From Allacma fusca (lineage: Eukaryota > Arthropoda > Collembola > Symphypleona > Sminthuridae), in the NCBI GenBank assembly GCA_947179485.1, contig OX359245.1, forward strand, positions 19,207,067 through 19,271,066: a stretch of DNA of 64,000 nt, read 5' to 3'. Positions 20,374 through 32,590 of the stretch are shown in pieces. The notes beneath the pieces were generated by a model that saw only the letters and a list, made by a program, of their open reading frames with translations, was not told the DNA's origin and searched no databases. The stretch's first letter is position 1. Each line of letters begins with the position of its first letter. Made by a program: the position numbers and the translations under genes.

Positions 20374-21971
20374 TCGAATTTGTATCGGCAATTTTACAAA
20401 AATATTTTTATACTTTTGTAAAAATATTTTCATATTAATTATACCACACTACTGTGATTTATTTGTAGGTATAGTTAACTCTATATCCCTATCCTTTAGG
20501 ACCTACATATGTACCTAAATCATTATATCTGTATTCACAAATGTAAAATTTACAAATTTTAATATGTAGAAAGTAGCTTCCAACACAGTGCAAATTGATT
20601 TCTATCAAATTATCTCCCCCATGACTGCTTGCCATCGATATTTGTGTAATTTTATTGTAAAAATAAAGGATTTCCGTCCGTTGTTCAAAATTAATGCATG
20701 CAGTTTTTTCATGTCCGTCTTTTATCTGTGAACATACTATGTGTACGCGGTGCCAATGCAATTTACTACCTTCAACGAAATAAACAGCCATTTTTATAAA
20801 TAATTTTAATTCCTATGAGTAACATTCACCCTTATTGCTAACTCCCGTTCCCCAAAATAACATTCTAAATCACTCATTCATGACCATGACAGTTCTTTGA
20901 TCGATAAGACAACGTTTAGAAATCGATCTAATATCTAATATGTATTAAAATAAATATTGGCATTTTAATTAAGGCACCAGTACAGTGTCGGTAAAAGAAA
21001 TAGTTAAGTAATTGCCATATCGAATGATTCACAGTATAGTAAATAGGGTCTTAGGTCTTAGGTCAAATTGGGAGGTTACTTGAGGGAGAATTACTCTTAA
21101 GTACTTATGTACATCTGTACAATTGTTAGGGATCAAAGGTGAGTTGATAGGGGTAATCTCAGACATTCATTTTTGTAGTAACTAATATAACTCGTAAGGA
21201 AATGTTTAAACATAAATAATAGACCTCCTCATATACTGTACAAAAAAAAATGAGTGGACAAGTTTAGGCATAGTGTATAGATTTCTATACACTATGGTTT
21301 AGGTAATAATTGCTCTCATCAGAAAAAACTCCTCCGTCAGCAGGTAAACAGACCCTTATAAAAACAAACTGATGTAAGTACTCTCACGCCCATAAGAACA
21401 TTTTTATTCCAGCAGAATATTGACTTCATTGCAAGAAAAAAATTATTATTATTGTCTAAAATTTCCGTCAGAAATTTATGGTACATTTTGTGGTAAATAT
21501 TTATTATTTTCAGCATCAAAATACTCCCTGGAAAACTTTATGCCGGCTGTGAATCAAAGAGCGGGAAATATTTTTATTTAAAAATAATATTCCTCTGCAG
21601 TCTGTAAACTATAGGTTAATAAAGTACATTCCTTTCTCTTTACCTTGTCTTCTTGTTTTTGAATGAATTTTTTATTACGAAATTTTATTGAAAATAAAAG
21701 TAATTATTACTAATAATAAGTTGACTTGCTTCTATAAATTCCCAGATTTACAAGTAATTTTATTATTTAGTTTGCCCGCAATTAGAAATTAAAATGTTCC
21801 ATTCAGCTCGCTTTCAGCTTGTTGTTGCCCTATTTTGGGAAATATTGGTTATCAAGGAGTAAGTAATTCTGTTTAAATTAAAAATACGACAACTGAAGAC
21901 GATCTAACAACACGTGGAGGGATTTTCAGGAACATATTTTTCTAAAAATTAAAATTGTGAACGAAGCAAGA
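20374..21971. other. intergenic, 3' UTR of F-box gene plus spacer
   Basis: AT-rich, with a strong hairpin at 21269-21296. No coding exon accepted; a 100-codon minus-strand open frame at 20489-20791 is discussed under rejected items. Confidence 0.55.
21269..21296. repeat. perfect hairpin, 12-bp stem and 4-nt loop
   Basis: CATAGTGTATAG at 21269-21280 is exactly complementary to CTATACACTATG at 21285-21296, with ATTT between. It is intergenic. It could be a chance palindrome, an element remnant or a processing signal. Confidence 0.7.
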
Positions 21972-23985
21972 ATGTTGTATTATCATTGCATAATTTGTAG
22001 TGATAAAATTTCGCCCAGTAAAGATAATGCAGAGACAAAAATATTAATTGTCGAAAATTCTCAGGAAAACAAATTGAAGCAAAATAGGAATAAATTTGTA
22101 CTGCAAGGGTTTTGTCGCTACTTTCACATCACACTGCCTCTCCCTTCGGGTGAATGGGATTTGACCAGGGAAGAAATGCCCTTTTGCCAAAGATGTGTCA
22201 TCAAAGCTGAAAAAATTGTGAAGCTGACCCGGAAACTAAAATTGCTGCAAGAGGAGTTGACTGAGATTGATCTCTGGGTCAAATCACAAATTATTAAAAT
22301 TTCTGGGGACTCGTCCAAAAGTATGCGGAAGAAGTGGGCATGTGAGGACCCAAGAGTTCAAACTATTAGAGATCTCATTGTAGGCCCTTCTATAAGTAAG
22401 GATTCTTGATTTCAAGACTTATGTCTGGAATAGAGTTTGGACATGAATAATTTATTGTTTTGTTTGCAATTTTCAAAAGTATTGTGAGTAATTTATTTTA
22501 GAAATGTCAAGGGCTGTTTTTGAACGGAACTAATTCTCTATTGCAGATCTAACGAGGCATACTTCAGTCCGTTTGCCGGAAGTTAGGACTTTGGAGCCTC
22601 ATTTCTTGGACGATTATGGCTACGACCACGAGGTTAAATATACGGATGTGATTGATGTGAAGGAAGAGAAGACTTGGGATGGTATTCCTTCGTTGAAGGA
22701 AGAATCAGCGGATGATTTAGATGATTATTCCGGAGGTAGCGATTTTGAGCTTCCGGATGTCTCGAGTACTTCTGATGAAGAGAAAGAACCGAGGGTGAGA
22801 CAGTCTAGAAAAAAGAAAAAGGTAGAGACTGGAGATAAATCGGAGCCAGATCGAGTCGTTTTTAAAACAGTTCGTATCGGAGAAGACAAATACCTGTATG
22901 GAGAGAAACTTGAGTATACTGGGAATGTCAAGGATGGATTTAAATGCTCGCAGTGCACGGATGGGCATGTGTATCCTAAGAAAAGACATATTGCTTCTCA
23001 TTTGAGAATTCATATGAGGGGTAAGTAGGTGATTTTAATTTATAATCAAAGTTACTAAGTATGGGCTAAACAACAATTCCTTATAGTAAATAAAGAAAAG
23101 AAAGATTCAATCACAGTTTAAAGATAAATCTCTTCTGATTAATACAATGTAATCGATATCGAGTAACTGTCGTAATAAGAAGTAATAATATGCCGTAAAT
23201 AAGTGGTTTCAACTTTGATTATTTCTTTTTCTGTGGGTTACATATAATTTATTGGCTTGTTGCAGTTCCTGGAGTTTACAAATGCCATATCTGCGCCAAA
23301 GACTTGTCAACTGCTTGGGCATTGAAGTACCATATGGAGTCTCATGATGACAGTTGTGTTGTTATTTGTGAAGTCTGTGGGAAGGCCTGCAAGGGTGTTC
23401 AGGCTTTAAAATACCACCATAGTGCCGTTCACAAGCAAGACGCTATCATGTACGAGTGTGAAGTCTGTGGGAAAGCATTTAAAACCAAAGCTCTTTCACG
23501 TTCTCACAAGAAGCAAGTCCATCTAAAAATAAAAAACTACTTTTGTGAGTTATGTGGTAGAGGTACGAATGTTTTAGACTATCTTTATGCTAAAGTCGTA
23601 CTGTTCAAAAGCAAATCTGTTAAAATTGAATATCGTTTGGACAGGGTTTTACGGTTTGAACGCCTTGAAAAGACATCATGGTACAAATGCTCATTCATCT
23701 GAAAAGCCATTTAGTTGTGATGAATGTGGACAGAGATTTAACACGGAAGCTCATCGCGGTCGGCACATTAAGCAGTTTCATACTCCATCGATCGGATCTC
23801 CAATTAACGAAGAGGAGGCTGTGGGGGATCCGAACCTTCGGTGCACATACTGTGGACTTCAATATAATCGTCAGAATAACTTAACCCGTCATCTCCTACA
23901 AATCCATCACATCAATGTCAAGGGTCTTGCTTGGAAAACAAAGGCACCGACAAAAATACTGGAGAAAGTTACAAAGTTCGATTGA
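21972..23985 (+). CDS. ZAD-like C2H2 zinc-finger protein D
   Basis: Four exons: 21972-22395, 22547-23020, 23266-23562, 23645-23985; all phase 1; 511 residues. The N-terminus is MLYYHCIIC, so the first CxxC falls at residues 6/9 instead of 3/6; the second is at 72/75, with FCRYF and WDL between. The linker is the shortest of the family apart from B's simplified version and contains GSDFELPD, a variant of the acidic motif, then a Lys-rich patch and the module YLYGEKLEYTGNVKDGFKC. Six C2H2 fingers follow. The protein ends just after HHINVKGLAWK and KILEKV, without the Ser/Thr-rich extension of C and G. It stands alone, separated from A-C by the helicase duplication and the F-box gene. Confidence 0.86.
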
Positions 23986-26023
23986 CTAGATGTTTGACTA
24001 TAAAAAGTATTATTTATGTATTTAATGTTTTTATGAAGGTGTATATGCTAAAATTTAAGACTTGGATTTTTCGTTAGCTTTGTAGCGTGCAATTACTCGA
24101 TTATGTTAGACTTAATATGCAATTCATTTTGGTTTTGCCATTTGTAATGGAGGTTTTAAAATATGAGTATCAATATCACTGGGGTTCTGTTTCATTCATT
24201 GAATATTTGTTGTAACTCAACCCATGGGCTGTGAGAGAGATTAATTATTGTAAGTGGGCTAAGCTAAAAATTGAAAAGAAAATCACACGTTGATACATCC
24301 TGGAAGTGGTATCGATAGTTACCAAAAGCGAAAGAATGCCTTGTTTCAAAAATTAAATATATTTACATATTTAATTGCACGTACAATTGTAGCACCAGTG
24401 TGCATTAAGAAAAATTCCCACAGCATTTGCGTTATGCAGCTATACAATACATTAGCATTAAAATATTTATAATGTCGCAATTTATCTCTTATTATATTTT
24501 ATTTTTAATAATTTATAGTATCCATTTTTGCACTTCACTTGACTTTACTGCCGTCTAGAATTAATTAAACATTGTTGTAATCAAAATTAGTTTTTCAAGT
24601 TCACGGGTTTATTTTACGACTTCAAATGTTTCTGTACGTGTGTAAATAGCGTATTGATTGTTGATGTTCCAAATGTAGTACAAGTTAAGAAATTATATTG
24701 TAGTTAACGGTTAAATGTGGATCTGTATGGGGAATTTATTATGTGCATATTGATCCGTTAGGCTTAAGTATTCCTCTTATAATTAAGAGCACCCGTCACT
24801 GTGAACATAGTTTTAAACTTTTTCTAGCAACTTTTATTAATGATTAGAAAAATATTTGTTATGTCCCCTGGATTGCCTACCCACGGAAAGGCTAAAACAT
24901 TCTAATGCTCTCGTGTGAAAATGGAAGTGGTGGGAACATGTGTTTACAGGGAGAAAGCTTATATCCTATAAGATGAGTACACAAAGATAAGAGTGATAGT
25001 TAGATCTATATTTAGTTAGTCTGAAAACAAACTATATTTAGAGTAGTCGGTAACTTAAGGTGGTACATATTTGAAATTCACAACTAGTATAGTACACAAT
25101 CGTATAACGCATTTTAAGGCTCAGATTGCGACATTGAAATTCTTCTTTCAAATAACGTTTGTCTGCAGTGACGACTCTTGACAAATCCCCGTCAATAGTA
25201 TTTGCTGGTTGCTGAAATTAATGACACCAAAGTAAATACTCGGTGTATCTATAGATATCTGTAGAACTTTTGTGGTAAAATGATTGCCGCCCATTACCCC
25301 AAGCCTTCCACTAATTGTGGGCATATCTATAGTACTCCAGCTCCAAGGCTCAAGTCAACATATTCATTTTAATTATTTGTCCCAGCATTACAAACGCTAT
25401 TAACAACATCATAGGTGCTGAACAAAGGGACTCTGCAGGTTCCCGAAATTGTTGTTTTTATACATAATACATGTGTATAAAATGTCTTATTGTTAGTATA
25501 AAGTAGAAACAGACGTGAGGACAATAACCTCAAAACATTCTTTCAGGCACGTCAGTATCGGGACATGCTCAAATTACCTACCTATACACATTATAATACT
25601 CATGTATTACTGAAGAACAAATGAAGCTCGACTTGATCACAAATAGGGTTCTTTAAGCTTGTAAAAACCTAGTTCCCAATCCCACTTGAGAGAATAAGGC
25701 TCCACAGATGAGCTAGTATTATTGTCTTGAAACATGAAATCGGTTTTTTCGGGTGTAAATTTAACGTTACAGAAGACCGTTGCCAACACGTCGGCAGTAG
25801 AAACCCATGAGTCTGCATTTTTCACATAGATGCTGCGGGTGAACCTTGATTTAGTTTTAACCATCAATTATATAAATACATAACACACGCTATGTATTAC
25901 CTCACTATAGAACTCATACAATGTAAGGAAAGTATGCGTGATTAGCATCCAAAGTACACACAAATGGGGCAACGTGAGATAAATACCAAAAAATAAAAAC
26001 AGGGCCAAACTTAATTTATTTAC
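23986..26023. other. long intergenic region
   Basis: AT-rich and convergent between gene D (+) and the ZCCHC24-like gene (-). Apart from a small minus-strand open frame (25637-25864), I see no exon. I searched it for the expected last ZCCHC24 exon (a CxxC followed by GYYC) and did not find it. Confidence 0.5.
25637..25864 (-). CDS. hypothetical small open frame
   Basis: 75 codons from ATG 25864 on the minus strand. The product is rich in aromatic and charged residues, with no cysteine pair, transmembrane segment or motif I can name. It lies just downstream of the last visible ZCCHC24-like exon on the same strand, so it could be an unrelated small gene, a 3' exon joined by a splice I cannot find, or chance. 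Kept only because it is longer than most random frames here. Confidence 0.22.
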   Translation of the reverse strand: MVKTKSRFTRSIYVKNADSWVSTADVLATVFCNVKFTPEKTDFMFQDNNTSSSVEPYSLKWDWELGFYKLKEPYL

Positions 26024-26999
<976 letters not shown>

Positions 27000-29073
27000 G
27001 TTGAACTACAATAATGCAAAAATATTTGTTACATAGAAAAATTCCCTGTAGATACAGGAAATCAGTAATTACCTATAAAAAAATCTATAAATATCTCTGA
27101 ATCTGTAAATATGAAATGTTAGAACTGATTAATAAAAATAAAGTTACATGCAAAATATATATACGGTGGCTATAAATATAAGACTACGACATTCCTCTAT
27201 GTGAGGGTATAATATAATTATAATAATTGTAGACATACATAATTGTATGAAGAAGAACAAAAATACAGACCTAATCTTGCAGAAGAGTTAGAAAAAGTCA
27301 CAGTATCCTCGAAATGTTGTGTTCCATTTTTCCACATGTCTTCTGATCGGGAGAATCAAATCGTGTCAAGATTGTCGTCTATACTGTATACCGACAAACT
27401 ATTTTGTTAATGTTTGTTATTGTCTGAGTAATTGTATGTCTTTCACTCGTTGAATGTATATGAGTCGGAATTGAAAGAAAAACTCTCAAGTTCCCCTGAA
27501 AATTTCAGGAGAAAGAAGAAAACAGAATTTTAAGAAGCGGATTTGATTGAGTAAGGAATTTGAAAAGATATAAAAAAAATTAGCTGAAGTCTATAATAAA
27601 AAGGGATGAAAATCCCGTGAAAAAGACGGAGACCGACAGATGAGGGTTCACCTTTACCTCCTGTGAGACACTGACAATGAGAGAATGCCAGATGCTCCGA
27701 GATTTTTTCAGTTGGATGCTAATATTCTATCTTTAGACACGATCGGAATCTGTATATACTGCTCCTGCTCAACAAACCAGAACGACTTTTTCCTACTTCT
27801 ACCATATTATCCCTAGATATAAAAAAAGTACAAAATGCGTACTCAATCCGTTTAATTCAATTCAGGATTATATTGACCTGTTATTTCTAATCCTTTCCAA
27901 TAGGTCTAGTGTCCCAATAGGAACACCGTCTTACAAGACAATCATGCAAATGTTTGACAATTTTGAGACAAAAATCTTTACAATGCGCTAAGTCAAAGGT
28001 AGCAGGAGTAAGTACCTGCGGGAATAGAATCAAAGTAACAATTTCGTCAATTGATACTAACTTTATCAGACAGTGGTGTACACATTTTTAAGTACAATCT
28101 GCTCTGATATATAATTACACACATTTAAAATTCAATTTTATCAAAAAATGTGAAGTCCTTGGACGCTGTATCCAGAATTTGAGCTACTCGGATGGAACAA
28201 ATTTTGAAGAGTCTAGAAAAATATTTTCTACAAAATCGGGGAACCGGATGTTTTTCACCATTGCCCCTTCTAAGAACTAAAGGTTGGAGAAAGGGGTTTG
28301 TGGCACCCTTTACTTGTTGATTCGTCGCATAAAAATTCGCTACAAAATTTTAATGGAAAAATAAAATTTGTCAGGTTTTCACAAAAAAAAATTCCTCCAT
28401 GAAAAATTCTAAGCTTTAGCCCTCAACGACATACATTATATAGGACATCTGCATAATTACTCCTCTGGAAAACATTACTTGCTTAAATATGTACACAAAG
28501 TAATTTTTTTACTCAAGAATTTGTACAGAATTATAGCGTAATTCAGATCTGATTTGAAATTACTATTCCGGACACTAATTTCAATATTAGCGTCGTACTA
28601 TTTCTCGTAATAGAATGCATACATTAAATTTATTTTTGTCCAAATATTGCTTGCGAGCTTGTTGCAAGTTGTATTGTTTGCCGTCTATTAATCTGAAATT
28701 TTGTAAGTAATTCTACACGGAAAAAAATAAATACTTGAAGGGATTCAATATGTACTTAAAATTAGCATTCCAAAACCTTTTTACTTTTCTATTGATGCAA
28801 ATATGTATGGGCTCTGTAATGAAATGAATATAACTGAACATAAACATTCCGTTAATTTCCCTGATAACTTCTCATTTCCATATGAAAAGAAATGAAAGAA
28901 CTTTTATACCTGAACCATTTTCAATCTATAACAACCTTCAATACGGACTTAAGGAAAACTTATTTTTTTTTTACTTTGCTTCAGGCATAAATTCCATTTA
29001 AACCTATACTCTCCAAATGCATTGCCTCTTGAGCTTTAAGAAGGGGAATAAGTCTTACTTCCGTTACAAGATC
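27000..29073. other. intergenic, divergent promoters
   Basis: Between the ZCCHC24-like gene (-) and the receptor gene (+). Possible 5' exons of the former may lie here, but none could be supported. A diverged repeat fragment lies at about 28170-28317. The rest is AT-rich. Confidence 0.5.
28170..28317. repeat. diverged fragment related to the element at 48181-48666
   Basis: Shares the order TTTGAGCTA, GGATG-AACAAATTT, a GAAAAATATTT-like stretch and GATGTTTTT with 48530-48610 in the same orientation. It ends in GGCACCCT, like the right terminus of that element. No matching left end is visible, so it seems truncated. Confidence 0.45.
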
Positions 29074-31261
29074 ATGTCCCTGAACACTTCTGGATCCTCA
29101 GATGATGGAAATCCCGTGCCGGAGCCGAGACCAGAAGTTAGTGATGGGAAAGATCCGGGTGACTCATCAGCGGGTAGTAGTAATAATTCTGCTGAGCAAA
29201 GAATTGCAGAGGTGAGCATCACAACTGCAGAGATGATCACTGTTTCCGCTAATGAGGTATCCAATAAATTACTAAATAAATAAACTTTTTGAAATAGTCT
29301 GTACAATATGGGCCATGATGGTACATACAGGCGTTCAAATGTAATTTTTACGGGAAATATTTTTTTTTAAATACAATTCTGTCAGAAAATATTTTTGTTG
29401 TAGCTAAATCAGATGCGGGAATTTGCAATGGATGAACCGACAGGTGTTAGTGGGGCTCTGCGATACTGCAAACGCCGGATCCTTTTCCCTTACCTGAGAC
29501 TCTTGGGTGTGATGGGCTTGAAGCCAACTTTGAACCCTGAATCAACGGAGAATGGACTTTGTTTAATTATCTTGAACAGGGTTTATTTCCTCCTAGTGGT
29601 CCTACTACTATTGGCGGGTTATGTTCTGCAGTACCTGAGTTGTTTCAGGTGTGACACATATGTACATATTATGTAATTACTATGCGTAACGTTACGGATC
29701 CCATTATTTTTGTAATTTTAGAGTCAGTATTTTAGTCATGATGATTGTAGGATGAAATACACTGTGAAAGATGTGAAACTCTAGACGAGACCGTGGGTTT
29801 CTCTACAAAAATGAGAATTTGGAGAGAGTCCCGAATGACAATCAGTTTCGGTCAATTTGCTCCGGGAATCCGATCCTGATCCACGTCCTCCCGAGCGTCT
29901 TCCACATCACGTCCTTCCTGTATATGGTGTACCTCTACAGATTTAATGATGATGAGCAATTACAGAATTTAATGGAGCGGGTGAGGGCAAGGATAAAAAT
30001 GATCGAAGGCTGATTTTTCTTGCTGTTTTGCTACTTCGAATATTTTGATGAATTTCCGAGAAATAACTCTGTTGGATTTTAGGTTTTTATTCAAGCCACC
30101 CATTCCCACAGCCAGTTTTATTCTCAGAAGAAATTATTGCGGACATTGCAGCATCTGGTGATGTCCAGCCTGGTCTGGATAATTACTTCAACGACTTGTC
30201 AGCTAGTGCAGATCTGGTCCGCTCCACACATTTCTTTTAGTAATCTTCCATTCAGGTATAAGCCGATCTGATGTTGATGAAGAATTGATGATTTGTTAAA
30301 CGCATGAATTTTATGTACACACAAAATTTTGAACAATAATTTTTAAAAAATAGTGAGGACATTCAGGGAGTGCTAATTGGAACCCTGGCATTGTCCACTA
30401 CCTGGCAGGACTCCATCCAAGTTACTGTCATCATTAGTTACTGTATTCACTGTATTTTGCTCTCCACATACCTGGAACTCTTGAATGCTCGGGTTCAGCA
30501 AAATACCATTTCTTTGAGTGAGTGCATTAAGGTAAGGCAGATTAAATGATCCCTTAAGGTTATGTTTTTTTTGCAATTTTAAAGGAATATTTGTATACAT
30601 ATGTGCAAAGGATTGATTGGATTACGATTGTATTTCTTTTTTCAAGGAAATCGGGGAGCTTAAAAAGCTCATAAGTTACCTCAGCGATGACTTGTCACCT
30701 TGTCTTGGGCCATTGTTGATCTTGGATGCGGCAACGGCGGTCTCCAGTATCACTTTTCTAGCCCTTAAAGGATCGCATTTGCATATGTATGACTTCATAT
30801 CCCTTGTGATTGTTGCTACCCTCTGGCTGCTCCTTTTTATCTTCCCCATAACACAGGTTTTTACAGATTGAAAATTTTATCTATGTCACATATGATGGTG
30901 TCAGTTTAATTTATTATGGTCTGAAATCTGATCGTACCATAATAACTGTGCTATAATGCAATGAATAATTTCGTAGTAATTGAAATTAATTATGTAATAG
31001 GCAGCCACATTGTCAGCCTCATGTAAGCAAGTACTTGAGATAGGACATCTGGTAAGGTTGCGACCTTTCGGTTATCAAGACATCCCTCAGACTGACCTAG
31101 ACTCATTTCTCCTGTTTGTCTCAACACTTCGGATGGATGTCCGGATTCTCAAAATGCCTATCTCCACCCCCATCATAGCTTGCTCATTTAGCTTGATCAT
31201 GTTCACCACACTAATGTGGGGATTTTTTATGTCATCTTTCCTGGCTACTAAATCGGTCTAA
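29074..31261 (+). CDS. gustatory-receptor-like seven-transmembrane protein
   Basis: Seven exons: 29074-29256, 29404-29648, 29785-29980, 30083-30255, 30354-30531, 30647-30856, 31001-31261; phases 0, 2, 0, 2, 0, 0; 481 residues. The N-terminus is Ser/Pro/acidic and should be cytoplasmic. About seven hydrophobic segments follow: one in exon 2 (VYFLLVVLLLLAGYVL), one each in exons 3 and 4, one or two in exon 5, two in exon 6 and one in exon 7. The last exon has an FxxxL helix, then MPISTPII and a TLMWGFF membrane segment near the C-terminus. This is the position where insect gustatory receptors carry TYxxxxxQF, but that exact motif is absent. An intracellular N-terminus, length near 450-480 and multi-exon build fit the Gr family. 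Ligand unknown. It could be another polytopic family. Confidence 0.6.
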
Positions 31262-32590
31262 GGATTTCAAAATTAAGAACAGCTCCGGGGAAAGTGTCCG
31301 TGTTCTAACTTCCTTCAATAGATACTGCTACAAACTATTCGTCAACCCTGTAGATCAAGTAGATACAATCTGTCATATATTTTGTTGTTGTCTATAATTA
31401 ATACAGGGTACTTCAAAACATTTTTTTCTCTCTCCCCCGTAGCTCTTATCATGTTCCCATAGTTAATTCTTATAAAAATATGTTGAGTCATCCATATCAT
31501 CGAGAGTTAAGTATTGGAATGTCGATTATGCAAAAATTCAGTTGTTATTCTCCTACAGCTCAACCAATATTGTTAGAGGGGTCAAATGAACACTATCAAG
31601 AAGTTTTGGGAAACCTATTACAAATGTGTTGTTGAGCCTCGAGACAAAGGTCCCTTTTCTGTGTCCTTACTCGTCTACCTGGGTCAATGCCTGTAGTTTT
31701 ACATAATCCACAAAAAACTCTCATCAATTTTCTGTAGAAAAATAAGTTAAAATTAGTAAGGCTCCTTAAAGCTATTTCTATGCCTGAGGGAAATATTTTG
31801 AAATATTCTGTAAATTATGTATATACTTAAAATTACAAAATAATTTGCAAGTGCAGTAGTGAATTCCCATTATAAGGGGCTCCTTTATAAGAGCATATTA
31901 TTTATTAAAGTTACAATACTCAGACAATCTCATTTCATACATTATTAATTATCTGATTACAATAGCATTCCGTGATAACAGTCTTTAGCTTTTGTGAATG
32001 CTGCTTGAATAGCGTGAGAGTATTAATTAATTGTTACTAGATTTAATTTAATTAAAATATTCAAGTAAGTTCTTACGTAGTTACAATACTTTTGTTATAG
32101 AAATTTAGAATCATCAGTCATTACTACGAGTTATTGCCTATGAACGGGCAATCTTGTTGTTTTTCCTATTACTTGTTTTTTTATTTAGAAATTATTGAAA
32201 TACCTGTAATTATTACTAGTTGTTAAAAGTGTTGATACATGTGTAAATATATCGATTTGCATCTAATACATCACTGGCAGTGAATCCAACAAAACTGCTT
32301 CAGGAAAGTTACGAATGTGTAGAAAGATATCCTTGAAATTACGGTTGAGTCCGGATGTTGAGCTTGAGCTTGATTCAAACAAATTTTGTTTTGTAACAAC
32401 ACAAAATTTGTATGTTGGGAGTCTATGAATGCAGTGGGAATTGTGAACGTTCACTTCTGTGATTCAGAGAAAAATTCAAAATTTTGATAGTTTTTTTGTT
32501 ATTGTTATAAATGCAATGTGTTAGGATCCAAGTTGTTAATTTTTCTTGTATTGAATTATATAGGAGATAATAACAAAATAAATTCCCAAG
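31262..32590. other. intergenic, no gene seen
   Basis: AT-rich spacer between the receptor gene and zinc-finger gene E. No exon or clear repeat. Confidence 0.6.

Noticed and set aside
20489-20791. 100-codon minus-strand open frame
   Set aside because: It overlaps the probable 3' UTR of the F-box gene and its frame contains the AATAAA that probably serves that gene. No domain, motif or splice context supports it.
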